Shown: positions 1 through 7,182, counted from the stretch's first letter. The stretch: 43,290 nucleotides of DNA from Scatosoma sp964459515 (GCA_964459515.1 CAYWML010000005.1:1-43290); one strand, 5' to 3'. Made by a program: numbers and translations. The notes: generated by a model from the letters alone, not told the origin.

Positions 1-198
1 ATACAGACTGATATCTTTCGTCGGATCTTTTCCCTCCAAATAAATGAGTTGCGCGACGACTGTATTCGCCACCGCGTCGTTGATCTCGCCGCTCAAAAAG
101 ATAATGCGGTCGTCCAACAAACGAGAATACAAATCGTAAGTGCGTTCCCCCGAGGAAGTACGCTCCACGACGTAGGGGATCAATACGTTCTTTTCCAT
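1..198 (-). CDS. clpP: ATP-dependent Clp protease proteolytic subunit ClpP (partial, N-terminus only)
   Basis: The first 66 codons of ClpP, the serine peptidase that pairs with ClpX/ClpC/ClpA ATPases to degrade unfolded or tagged cytosolic proteins. The N-terminus reads MEKNVLIPYVVERTSSGERT and continues YDLYSRLLDDRIIFLSGEI, with VANTVVAQLIYLE further on; these are the hallmark N-terminal ClpP segments (the axial loop, then the first strands and helices). The catalytic Ser/His/Asp lie beyond the window edge. The ATG at 196-198 is preceded by AGGAG at 209-213. It lies 61 bp downstream of tig, the usual Bacillota tig-clpP order, so the two are probably cotranscribed. Identification is firm; only the missing C-terminus is unknown. 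Confidence 0.95.
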   Translation of the reverse strand, partial: MEKNVLIPYVVERTSSGERTYDLYSRLLDDRIIFLSGEINDAVANTVVAQLIYLEGKDPTKDISLY

Positions 199-259
199 AA
201 TTTACTAACTCCTGTTTCGTTGATTTAGGGCGACCGAAAAGGCCGCCCTCCGTAATCGC

Positions 260-1558
260 TTAGTCTTCCTTATACATTTCGTTGTTCACTTTCAGCATAT
301 CGAACAATTTCGTAACGACGATATCACTGCGGATATAATCGAATTGGCGAGGATCCATATTCTTCTTATATTCTTCCGTTTCTTTGCCGATAGAAGCCGC
401 CTGCTCCGCAACCTTTGCCGAAACTTCCTCTTCCGTCGCTTCGATGCCCTCGTCTTTGATAATCTGAGAAATGATCAATTGGTGCAACACGTTCTTATGC
501 GCTTGCTCCGCGTAGTTCTTGCGGAAATCCTCGTTGGAAATTTTCAAGAAGTCCAAATAATCCTGCAACTTCAAGCCTTGGTACATAAGCTGATATTCGA
601 ACTTCTGCACGATCCCGTCGATCTCGCGTTCGATCATCGCTTGCGGAATTTCCACTTCCGCGTTTGCCGCAATCGCTTCGAGAATGCTGTTCTCGGTTGC
701 GTCGTTGGCTCTCTTATCCGCTTGCTTTTGCAATCTTTCCTGCGTTTTCGCCTTGTATTCTTCCACCGTCTCGCTGCCCGTAGCGTCTTTAATGAACGCG
801 TCCGTCAATTCGGGAAGTTCTTTCGCCTGAATGCCGTTCAGCTTCACGGAGAATACGGCAGCCTTGCCCTTCAACGCTTCCGCCTGATAATTTTCGGGGA
901 AGGTAACGTTTACGTCCTTCGTTTCGCCGATATTCATGCCGACGACCTGATCTTCGAAGCCGGGGATAAATTGTCCGCTGCCGAGCGTCAAATCGAAGCC
1001 CTCCGCCTCGCCGCCGTCGAATTTTTCGCCGTCCACCGTACCGACGAAATCGATATTGACGATATCGCCGTTTACGGCAGCTCTGTCCGTAACGGGCACT
1101 TTACGCGCGTTTCTATCCAAAAGACGATCGATCTCGCCCTGCAATTCCTCTTCTTTAACAGTATACGCGTATTCTTTGATTTTCATACCCTTATAGGCGG
1201 AAATTTTCACCTCGGGCTTCACGGGCACAATCGCCACGAGCGTCACGCCGTCGTCTTCGAGCTTCTCCACGGACACGTCGGGATCGCCGACGACCGTATA
1301 CTTCTTCTCGTCCTTCTCCAAGATTTTGCCGTAGCTTTCCGCGAACATAGCGTTCAACGCTTCGTCGTAGAACACGCCCTTGCCGTACGCGTGTTCGATA
1401 ACGTTTTTGGGAGCTTTGCCCTTACGGAAGCCGTTTACGGCAAATCTGCCTCTCAGCTTCAAATACGCTTTCTGTTGCGCCTCTTTCCATTCTTCACCGT
1501 CGAATTTGATGGTGATTTTTACCGTGCTCTTTTCTGCCGCTTTGGTAGTGTGCTTCAT
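260..1558 (-). CDS. tig: Trigger factor, ribosome-associated chaperone/prolyl isomerase
   Basis: 432 residues, the usual family length. Trigger factor binds at the ribosomal exit tunnel and protects nascent chains; its middle FKBP domain is a peptidyl-prolyl isomerase. Visible: the N-terminal ribosome-docking signature GFRKGKAP at residues 43-50; an FKBP-type domain at about 155-245 (NGDIVNIDFVGTVDG, then GSGQFIPGFEDQVVGMNIGE); and a long helical C-terminal arm region rich in Glu, Lys and Gln. The ATG at 1558 is preceded by AGGAGA. clpP follows 61 bp downstream, giving a chaperone/protease unit. No convincing -35/-10 pair could be fixed upstream; the 265-bp region shared with the divergent rqcH contains AT-rich candidates only. 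Confidence 0.97.
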   Translation of the reverse strand: MKHTTKAAEKSTVKITIKFDGEEWKEAQQKAYLKLRGRFAVNGFRKGKAPKNVIEHAYGKGVFYDEALNAMFAESYGKILEKDEKKYTVVGDPDVSVEKLEDDGVTLVAIVPVKPEVKISAYKGMKIKEYAYTVKEEELQGEIDRLLDRNARKVPVTDRAAVNGDIVNIDFVGTVDGEKFDGGEAEGFDLTLGSGQFIPGFEDQVVGMNIGETKDVNVTFPENYQAEALKGKAAVFSVKLNGIQAKELPELTDAFIKDATGSETVEEYKAKTQERLQKQADKRANDATENSILEAIAANAEVEIPQAMIEREIDGIVQKFEYQLMYQGLKLQDYLDFLKISNEDFRKNYAEQAHKNVLHQLIISQIIKDEGIEATEEEVSAKVAEQAASIGKETEEYKKNMDPRQFDYIRSDIVVTKLFDMLKVNNEMYKED

Positions 1559-1726
1559 AATTCAACTTTCTCCTAACATCAATAATATAACTTGATTTTT
1601 TATTTTTTTCTTTTCTTCGTCGTCCGCGCACGCCGCAAAACCTCGCGCGAACGCGCACGCTTACGCATACTATGGATATTTTACCATATTTGTCGAAGAA
1701 AATAAAGCGTTTTTACGCCGATTTTA

Positions 1727-1755
1727 TTTACAATTTCGTATTTTTACGCTATAAT
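1727..1755 (+). promoter_or_regulatory. Sigma-A type promoter for rqcH
   Basis: TTTACA (1727-1732), 17-bp spacer, TATAAT (1750-1755), about 70 bp before the rqcH start. Divergent from tig. The -35 has one mismatch to consensus. Inferred from sequence only. Confidence 0.6.
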
Positions 1756-1823
1756 TTAAGAAAAAGAAATCGTTTTTTGCCATTCTGCGCGTTTTTCGCG
1801 CGCAAATCGCACGGGAGGAACAC

Positions 1824-3542
1824 ATGCCGCAAGACGCTTTTCACATTCACCGCATCGTTGCCGAGCTGCAAAATCTGCTCGTCCACGGCAAAATCAATCG
1901 CATTACGCAAGCCAACAAGGACGAGCTGACTTTCACCGTCTATACGGGCAACTGCACCGTAAAGCTCGCGCTCAGCACCAACGCTTCGGGGGCGCGCGTA
2001 TGCCTTTCGAACACGGAAAAAGAACCTGCCCCCGTCGCGCCGAACTTTTGCATGCTCCTGCGCAAGCACCTGCAAAACGCCGAGATTATCGAAATCCGTC
2101 AGCACGAATTCGAGCGTATCGTCGAAATCGTCCTGCACTGTGCCAACGACTTTTCCGAGCGCGACCGCATTTTACATTGCGAGCTGATGGGCAAATACTC
2201 CAACCTCGTTTTGACGGAAAACGGGCGCATTTTAGGCGCGTTGAAAACGACCGCCTTGGAAAACGGTTCGCACCGCGTTCTCTTGGCAGGGGCAGAGTAC
2301 CGCTACCCTGCACCGCAAGATAAAATCACTATTTTCGACGGGGCAGGTATGCGTTCAATACTTGAAAGTTACCTCGCAGCCCACGAAGAATGTCTGCACG
2401 AAGAAGGCGTCGCCGAATGCCTTTTCGCCTCGGTCGCAGGGCTTGCGTTGCCCACCGCGCGCGAGATCGTACGCCGCGCCGTCGAAAAGAACGGCAGCTT
2501 GCGCGCTTGCTTTTCCGAAAGAGCGACCGCGCCGCTGTTCTCCTTCGTCGAAGCATTTTGCCTGCAAGAACCGTGCAAACCGCACCTACGCACCGAGAAC
2601 GGCGCGTACACGGACTTTTTCGCTTTCCCCGTGGAAAACGGCATACCCATGCCTTCGCTCAATAAAGCCGAGGACGAATTTTTCACGGCGCGAGAGAGCA
2701 AAAAACAGTTCGAGGATAAACGCCGTCGTTTGGAAAACGCCGTGCGCGGCTTGCGCAAGAAACAAGCCAAAAAATTGCAAGAATTGACCGAGCGCGTACT
2801 TGCGGCGGAACAAGCGGAAGAATACCGCATAAAAGGCGAACTTTTGACGGCGAACCTCTATCGCATCGAACGCGGCATGACGAGCGTAACGTTGGAAAAT
2901 TGGTATTCCGAAAGTGGCGAAACGTTAAAAATCGCGTTAGACGCAACCCTGCCCCCCGCGCAAAACGCCCAGCGGTATTTCAAGAACTATAACAAACTCA
3001 AGCGCGCCAAAGAGATCGCCCTGCCCATGCGGCAAAAAGCCGAGGAGGAGCTTGCCTATACGGAAAGCGTGTTGTCCGCGGTAAAAACCGCCGATTGCCT
3101 TTTGGACTTAAAGGAGTTGGAAGCCGAGCTGACGGACATGGGCTTGCTTCGCGCCCCGAAAGCGCGCGTCGGCGGCAAGAAAAAGGAAGAGCCGATCCCC
3201 TTCCGCGAATACGCCTGCGACGGCATGAAAATCCTCGTCGGCAGGAACAACGTACAAAACGACCGTTTGGTAAAACTCGCCGCGCCCGACGATGTTTGGT
3301 TGCACGCGCAAAAATACCACTCTGCGCACGTTATAATCGTCACGGAAGGCAGGCAGGTACGCGATGAAACCATAAAATACGCCGCGGAATTATGCGCCTA
3401 TTATTCCGACGGGCGCGACGGCGACAAGATTCCCGTAGACTACTGTCGGCGCAAATTCGTCAAAAAACCGAAAGGCGGCAAAGCAGGTTTCGTGACGTAC
3501 ACCGACTACAAAACCGCGCTCGTTCATCCGCAAGCCCACTAA
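1824..3542 (+). CDS. rqcH: NFACT-family protein RqcH/Rqc2 homologue (also called FbpA/fibronectin-binding)
   Basis: 572 residues with the full NFACT layout: an NFACT-N domain (about 1-200), a central helix-hairpin and charged coiled-coil segment (about 270-430, many Lys/Glu/Arg), and a C-terminal NFACT-R (DUF814) domain containing DDVWLHAQKYHSAHVII near residue 490 and a Lys-rich tail segment VKKPKGGKAGFV. Bacterial RqcH binds stalled 50S subunits carrying peptidyl-tRNA and recruits tRNA-Ala to add C-terminal alanine tails that mark the chain for ClpXP-type proteolysis. The clpP gene nearby makes sense functionally but is on the other strand. GGGAGG lies 8 nt before the ATG. Oddity: the position matching the Asp97-Arg98 pair of B. 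subtilis RqcH reads Glu97-Arg98 here. Older annotations call such proteins fibronectin-binding adhesins; the quality-control role is much better supported for the family. Confidence 0.92.
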   Translation: MPQDAFHIHRIVAELQNLLVHGKINRITQANKDELTFTVYTGNCTVKLALSTNASGARVCLSNTEKEPAPVAPNFCMLLRKHLQNAEIIEIRQHEFERIVEIVLHCANDFSERDRILHCELMGKYSNLVLTENGRILGALKTTALENGSHRVLLAGAEYRYPAPQDKITIFDGAGMRSILESYLAAHEECLHEEGVAECLFASVAGLALPTAREIVRRAVEKNGSLRACFSERATAPLFSFVEAFCLQEPCKPHLRTENGAYTDFFAFPVENGIPMPSLNKAEDEFFTARESKKQFEDKRRRLENAVRGLRKKQAKKLQELTERVLAAEQAEEYRIKGELLTANLYRIERGMTSVTLENWYSESGETLKIALDATLPPAQNAQRYFKNYNKLKRAKEIALPMRQKAEEELAYTESVLSAVKTADCLLDLKELEAELTDMGLLRAPKARVGGKKKEEPIPFREYACDGMKILVGRNNVQNDRLVKLAAPDDVWLHAQKYHSAHVIIVTEGRQVRDETIKYAAELCAYYSDGRDGDKIPVDYCRRKFVKKPKGGKAGFVTYTDYKTALVHPQAH

Positions 3543-3606
3543 CCTCTCCCTCCCCGCCGTCAAGCCCCCCCCGTCATCGCAAGGAGCACCGCCCCAGTCC
3601 GTCATT

Positions 3607-3746
3607 AGAGTTGTGTCAAAATGAAAAAAATGATATAAAAAAAGATATGAAATACGAAAAAAATAAAGGATAAGAGATTTTTTCTTCGTTACAATCTTAT
3701 TTTTGCCATAGTAAATTCTATATTCCTCTCATTTTGACACAACTCT
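3607..3746. mobile_element. MITE-like 140-bp element with 18-bp perfect inverted ends and ATT duplication
   Basis: The left end AGAGTTGTGTCAAAATGA (3607-3624) is the exact reverse complement of the right end (3729-3746). The about 104-bp interior is AT-rich and has no open frame worth calling. ATT is present directly outside both ends (3604-3606 and 3747-3749). Removing the element plus one ATT restores GTCATTGCGAAG, the core of the dispersed repeat found elsewhere in the window, so this is an insertion into a pre-existing repeat copy. It is non-autonomous: no transposase with these ends occurs in the window. A 3-bp duplication does not by itself identify the transposase family. Confidence 0.8.
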
Positions 3747-3767
3747 ATTGCGAAGAGCCCCCCTGCT

Positions 3768-3820
3768 CGTCATTGCAAGGCACAAATGTGCCGTGGCAAT
3801 CTCCGCCGTCAGGCGGAAAA
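3768..3820 (+). repeat. Dispersed CGTCATTGCRAGG repeat, simple copy
   Basis: Starts CGTCATTGCAAGGCACAAAT, continues GTGCCGTGGCAATCTCCGCC and ends in a small GCC/GGC palindrome followed by GGAAAA. The inner CACAAATGTG is itself palindromic. It is a near-identical copy of 4016-4067 and lies just right of the MITE-like element. It has no coding content. The 3543-4293 gap between rqcH and the nitroreductase gene is built almost entirely of such copies. Confidence 0.85.
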
Positions 3821-3884
3821 CCGAGGTCAAGGAACATAGTTCCTTGTGGGGGTGCAGGGGGCAACGCCCCACTGCAAAAACAAA

Positions 3885-4011
3885 CGCCGCTCCGCGGCGT
3901 TCTACGCGGCGATAGCCGCCCTTTATACCCATTTAAGCAAGCTCCGCTTGCGTTCCCAACGCCGTCAGGCGTTCTACGCGGCGACAGCCGCGCCCTATGC
4001 CCATTTTCCTC
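3885..4011. repeat. Two imperfect about 55-bp direct copies, rich in short palindromes
   Basis: Copy A begins near 3885 (AACGCCGCTCCGCGGCGTTC) and copy B near 3958 (AACGCCGTCAGGCGTTC). Both continue CTACGCGGCGAYAGCCGC and then CCTWTRCCCATTT. Each begins with a small hairpin, and a third hairpin (GCAAGCTCCGCTTGC) sits between them. No frame, promoter or T-tract was seen. It looks like an intergenic palindromic repeat cluster, not a gene. Confidence 0.6.
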
Positions 4012-4015
4012 GGCT

Positions 4016-4067
4016 CGTCATTGCGAGGCACAAATGTGCCGTGGCAATCTCCGCCGTCAGGCGGAAA
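4016..4067 (+). repeat. Dispersed CGTCATTGCGAGG repeat, simple copy
   Basis: Nearly identical to 3768-3820: CGTCATTGCGAGGCACAAAT, then GTGCCGTGGCAATCTCCGCC, then TCAGGCGGAAA. It lies directly before the composite copy at 4076. Confidence 0.85.
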
Positions 4068-4075
4068 CATATGCT

Positions 4076-4215
4076 CGTCATTGCGAGGCACGGAATGTGC
4101 CGTGGCAATCTCCGCCGATAGGCGGAAACGAAAGCAGGTATTCCAAACTCGCGTTCCGCGGCAAGCCGCAGGCTTGCCGCGAGATTACCGCGTCGCTCTG
4201 CTCCTCGTAATGACG
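4076..4215. repeat. Composite repeat unit with inverted ends (140 bp)
   Basis: The left end is CGTCATTGCGAGGCAC; the right end is the inverted counterpart CTCCTCGTAATGACG. The middle holds GGCAATCTCCGCCGATAGGC, then AAAGCAGGTATTC, then a strong palindrome around GGCAAGCCGCAGGCTTGCC and GAGATTACCGCG, the inverted form of the GGCAATCTC block. The same arrangement, including the GCAGGTATTC block, recurs at 19478-19623. It therefore behaves as a mobile-sized unit and not as chance half-copies. Confidence 0.7.
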
Positions 4216-4293
4216 GACGAAAAGCATTTCGTATCAACTCTATCGAAGGATCGCGGAACGCGCGTCTGCGGCAATCTCCGCCGAAAAGATTTC

Positions 4294-4956
4294 TCAATCC
4301 GCCCACGTAAAGCGTGCTTTATCCGCGCCCGCCTCGAAATGATATTTGGCGATACCCAAATCGATTTTCGCGTAAAAACCGAGCCCTGTTTTCGCGGAAA
4401 CGACTCCGTCCCTCGTATACGTGAAAACAAATTTCTGTTGATTCATCGCCGTCGGCGCAAGCAACGCCGCCCGAACGCCGTCCGTAAACCACGCAGGCGG
4501 ATTGTCCGCAACGGAAACTTCCTCAACCGTTTTCGATTTATGCGCCGTGCCCTGCGTTACGCCGTAGCCGAGGGAAAGCACGCAATAGAGCTTCTCCCCT
4601 TTCGCGACGGTATACGCCGTTTTTATCTTCTTATACGTCATCGCCACCCAGCAAGTATTTAAGCCGAGCCGTTGCGCCGACAAAACGAGACGTTCGCCGA
4701 AATAGCCGATTTTCTCCTCCTCGCCCTTTTTTCCGATCAGCGCGATGTAGTTTTTCACGCCCGAAAACTTCCCGTAATGCGCCATAAACCCGTCGAAAGC
4801 GCGTGGCTCGTCAAACACCGCCTGTATATGCAGACCGCTTTCGCGATTGCACGCGTCGATTTCTTCCGCGAGTTGCGCCCGTAACTCCGCCGCAATCGGC
4901 TCATCCCGATAGTTCCGCACCGAATGTCTTTCCTGCATTGCCGTCCATAAGTCCAT
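4294..4956 (-). CDS. Nitroreductase-family flavoprotein (TM1586-type)
   Basis: 220 residues. The N-terminus MDLWTAMQERHSVRNYRDEP is the FMN-binding RxSxRxY signature of nitroreductases. Further blocks are GVKNYIALIG, GERLVLSAQRLGLNTCWVAM and APTAMNQQKFVF. The order of these blocks and the length fit the putative nitroreductase group represented by TM1586, which folds as an internal duplication of the usual homodimer. The likely role is an FMN-dependent NAD(P)H oxidoreductase in the cytosol; the substrate cannot be told. The ATG at 4956 follows AGAGG. It lies 24 bp downstream of the MarR gene on the same strand, so it is probably the second gene of a MarR-controlled operon. Confidence 0.82.
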   Translation of the reverse strand: MDLWTAMQERHSVRNYRDEPIAAELRAQLAEEIDACNRESGLHIQAVFDEPRAFDGFMAHYGKFSGVKNYIALIGKKGEEEKIGYFGERLVLSAQRLGLNTCWVAMTYKKIKTAYTVAKGEKLYCVLSLGYGVTQGTAHKSKTVEEVSVADNPPAWFTDGVRAALLAPTAMNQQKFVFTYTRDGVVSAKTGLGFYAKIDLGIAKYHFEAGADKARFTWAD

Positions 4957-4980
4957 ATTTTTATACCTCTTTATTATTAT

Positions 4981-5418
4981 TTATTCGCCAAAAAGTTTTT
5001 GAAGCAGCCCGAGCAAAACTTCCGTTTCCGCCTCGCTTAAACCGCCAAGCAGCTCTTCTATCAGCCGATACACCTGCCGCAAGCGCGTTTCCAAAGCCGC
5101 GCGCCCCGTTTCCGTAACGCGCACCAAAGTTTTTCGCCCGTCCGCCGGCGATTTTCCCTTGCGCACCCAGCCCTTTTTCTCCAAAGCGGATAAAACGACC
5201 GCCGTCCGCGCCGTACTCACGCCGAACGCCGCGGAAATATTGCCTGCGCAAAGTTCCCTGCCGTCCTCCTCCGCCTCGCACAGCAACTTCAAAGCGGCAT
5301 ACATACCGGCAAAGCCGTCTTGCAACAACGCGCGTACCTTTTGCAGCTTCGCGCCACCGAGCAGGGTATACACTCGCCCCGAAAGATTTTCCACTTTTTC
5401 CTTCTCCTTTTCGCCCAA
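4981..5418 (-). CDS. MarR-family transcriptional regulator
   Basis: 145 residues, typical for MarR dimeric winged-helix repressors. An N-terminal helix forms part of the dimer interface. The helix-turn-helix is at about residues 55-85 (ISAAFGVSTARTAVVLSALEKKGWV), and the wing contains ADGRKTLVRVTETG, close to the family DxRxxxVxLTxxG signature. A long C-terminal helix pair completes the dimer. It lies upstream of the nitroreductase gene (24-bp gap) and divergent from an MFS transporter, the classic arrangement for a drug- or redox-responsive regulator with its targets. A palindrome sits immediately downstream of its own -10, so autorepression is likely. The ligand is unknown. Confidence 0.88.
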   Translation of the reverse strand: MGEKEKEKVENLSGRVYTLLGGAKLQKVRALLQDGFAGMYAALKLLCEAEEDGRELCAGNISAAFGVSTARTAVVLSALEKKGWVRKGKSPADGRKTLVRVTETGRAALETRLRQVYRLIEELLGGLSEAETEVLLGLLQKLFGE

Positions 5419-5422
5419 ATAT

Positions 5423-5435
5423 CTAACACCGTTAG
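5423..5435. promoter_or_regulatory. Candidate MarR operator
   Basis: The perfect palindrome CTAAC-ACC-GTTAG lies between the MarR promoter -10 (5438-5443) and the start codon, over the expected transcription start. Position and symmetry are typical of MarR autoregulation. Binding is inferred. Confidence 0.55.
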
Positions 5436-5437
5436 TT

Positions 5438-5467
5438 ATTTTAGCATACGCAAACCGCCTTCGTCAA
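5438..5467 (-). promoter_or_regulatory. Promoter of the MarR-nitroreductase operon
   Basis: Minus strand: TTGACG (5462-5467), 18-bp spacer, TAAAAT (5438-5443). Back to back with the MFS promoter in the same 212-bp intergenic region. Confidence 0.7.
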
Positions 5468-5540
5468 GCGGATCGTGTGACGGATAGATGATTTTTTTTC
5501 GCAAAACGCGATTTTCCCATGAAAAAGCGCGTGCAAACGG

Positions 5541-5569
5541 TTGCTTATTTTGCGGCGATAGGGTATAAT
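5541..5569 (+). promoter_or_regulatory. Promoter of the MFS transporter
   Basis: TTGCTT (5541-5546), 17-bp spacer, TATAAT (5564-5569), about 60 bp before the start codon. A clear copy of the CTAAC-GTTAG palindrome is not present here, so control by the neighbouring MarR protein is uncertain. Confidence 0.65.
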
Positions 5570-5630
5570 CCTTTTCAGTCAAAACGTGCGCGAAATACGC
5601 GCGCGAAAGCGATTTTACGTGAGGAGAAAT

Positions 5631-6836
5631 ATGGCTACTCTGCTTTTGGTCGTTATTTACGTCGCTTATATCGGGTTGGGCGTGCCCGACTCTCTGTTCG
5701 GCTCGGCTTGGCCCGCCGTTTACGAAGAACTTCGCCTGCCGATCTCTTCTGCAAACGCCGTCACTTTGACAGTGTCTGCCTGTACGGTCGTTTCCAGCCT
5801 GCTGAGCGCATGGCTGATAGACCGTTTCGGAACGGGCGTCGTCACCGCCGTCAGTACGACGATGACCGCCGTCGCCCTGCTCGGTTTCTCGCTGTGCGGC
5901 AACTTGGCGTTGCTTTGCTTATGCGCAATTCCGCTCGGGCTCGGCGCAGGCGCGATCGACGCGGCGCAAAACAACTACGTCGCCCTGCATTACAACGCGC
6001 GCCACATGAGTTTTCTGCATTGTTTCTACGGCGTGGGCGTCGCTTGCAGTCCCTACCTGATGTCTTTCGGCATACGGAGCGGCAGTTGGCGAACGGGCTA
6101 CTTCCTCGCGTTTTGTCTGCAAGCGGCAATCTCTATAATCACGATCCTCGCGTTGCCCCTTTGGAAGAAAACGGCAAGCGGCGAAATCGCCCCGACGGAA
6201 GAAGCAAAACCGAAGCGGCTTTCCCTTTTCGAAATGGCAAAACGCCCCTCCGTCCGTGCGACTTGGCTGATGTTCATCGCCTCCTGCGGCATAGAAGCCG
6301 TCTGTACGCAATGGGGCAGTAGTTTCTTGGTGTCGAAAGGGCTGACCGCCGACGTCGCCGCCGAAGTCGTCGCACTCTATTTCATCGGATTGGCGTTGGG
6401 GCGGTTCACTTCGGGATTGCTCGCAAAACGGCTTTCCGCTTGGAAATTGATACAAATCGGTTGCGGCATACTCTGCGGCGCGTTGGTACTGCTCGCGTTG
6501 CCCGTCGGCGGCGTTTTTCTTGCGCGCGCGGCGTTGCTCTTGGTCGGCTTCGGCATCGGTCCGGTCTATCCGAACCTCACCTACTTAACGCCGATAAACT
6601 TCGACAAATCGGAATCGCAGGCTGTCATCGGCAGCCAAATGGCGCTCGCCTACGTGGGCATCATGTTTGCGCCGATCCTCTTCGGCTTTTTGGCGGAGAA
6701 ATTTTCCACGAAGCTGTTCCCCTATTATCTTGCCGTACTGTTTTTGTTGTTGATTGCAGCCATGCTACGCCTGATTTCCGTTTTGAAAAAGCAAAACCGC
6801 TACGAAATTCAATTTACCGAAAACGACGCGGCGTAA
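5631..6836 (+). CDS. MFS transporter
   Basis: 401 residues from the ATG at 5631, chosen because GAGGAG precedes it by 5 nt; an upstream extension in the same frame lacks a ribosome site. Around twelve hydrophobic segments fill the protein, with the first near residues 2-22. The motif LIDRFGTG after the second segment matches the loop 2-3 motif of the major facilitator superfamily. There is a central cytoplasmic loop of charged residues (about 185-205, GEIAPTEEAKPKRLS) and a second-half repeat of the loop motif (LLAKRLSAW). It is an inner-membrane secondary transporter of the FucP/sugar-porter-like type. The substrate is not predictable, though divergence from MarR favours export of a toxic or phenolic compound. 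Confidence 0.85.
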   Translation: MATLLLVVIYVAYIGLGVPDSLFGSAWPAVYEELRLPISSANAVTLTVSACTVVSSLLSAWLIDRFGTGVVTAVSTTMTAVALLGFSLCGNLALLCLCAIPLGLGAGAIDAAQNNYVALHYNARHMSFLHCFYGVGVACSPYLMSFGIRSGSWRTGYFLAFCLQAAISIITILALPLWKKTASGEIAPTEEAKPKRLSLFEMAKRPSVRATWLMFIASCGIEAVCTQWGSSFLVSKGLTADVAAEVVALYFIGLALGRFTSGLLAKRLSAWKLIQIGCGILCGALVLLALPVGGVFLARAALLLVGFGIGPVYPNLTYLTPINFDKSESQAVIGSQMALAYVGIMFAPILFGFLAEKFSTKLFPYYLAVLFLLLIAAMLRLISVLKKQNRYEIQFTENDAA

Positions 6837-6908
6837 ACCGCCGCGCATGGAAAATCCCATCCTCGATCAAAATTGTCCGTTTCGCGAAGCGACGCGGCAA
6901 TCTCACCG

Positions 6909-7182
6909 ATAAGCGAAAACTGAAACCCGTCATTGCGAGGCACGAATGTGCCGCGGCAATCTCNNNNNNNNNNNNNNNNNNNNNNNNNNNNNNNNNNNNN
7001 NNNNNNNNNNNNNNNNNNNNNNNNNNNNNNNNNNNNNNNNNNNNNNNNNNNNNNNNNNNNNNNATAAGCGAAAACTGAAACCCGTCATTGCGAGGCACGA
7101 ATGTGCCGCGGCAATCTCGCCGATAAGCGAAAACTGAAACCCGTCATTGCGAGGCACGAATGTGCCGCGGCAATCTCCGCCG
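6909..7182 (+). repeat. 59-bp tandem array of the CGTCATTGCGAGG repeat, interrupted by the assembly gap
   Basis: The unit starts ATAAGCGAAAACTGAAACCC and continues GTCATTGCGAGGCACGAATG, TGCCGCGGCAATCTCGCCG. Copies begin at 6909 (runs into the gap), 7064 and 7123, the last two exactly 59 bp apart; the last copy changes to the CCGCCGTCAGGCGG ending seen in the dispersed copies. Copies touch each other without unique spacers, so this is not a CRISPR array. The true copy number is unknown because the gap falls inside the array. The rest of 6837-7432 holds only this array and the hairpin at 7224. Confidence 0.85.
6964..7063. other. Assembly gap (100 N)
   Basis: Exactly 100 N, a common placeholder for a gap of unknown size, located inside a tandem repeat that short reads could not span. 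Confidence 0.98.

Noticed and set aside
344..1576. A 410-codon open frame on the plus strand across tig
   Set aside because: It is the antisense shadow of trigger factor, which has all family motifs; the plus-strand protein has an odd Arg/Leu/Phe-rich composition and no ribosome site.
5531..5552. GCAA-ACGG-TTGC palindrome before the MFS gene as a second MarR site
   Set aside because: Its arms differ from CTAAC/GTTAG and it is only 4 bp per arm, so it does not support shared MarR control.
6909..7182. CRISPR array
   Set aside because: Units are contiguous 59-bp tandem copies without unique spacers, belong to a family scattered elsewhere, and no cas genes are present.
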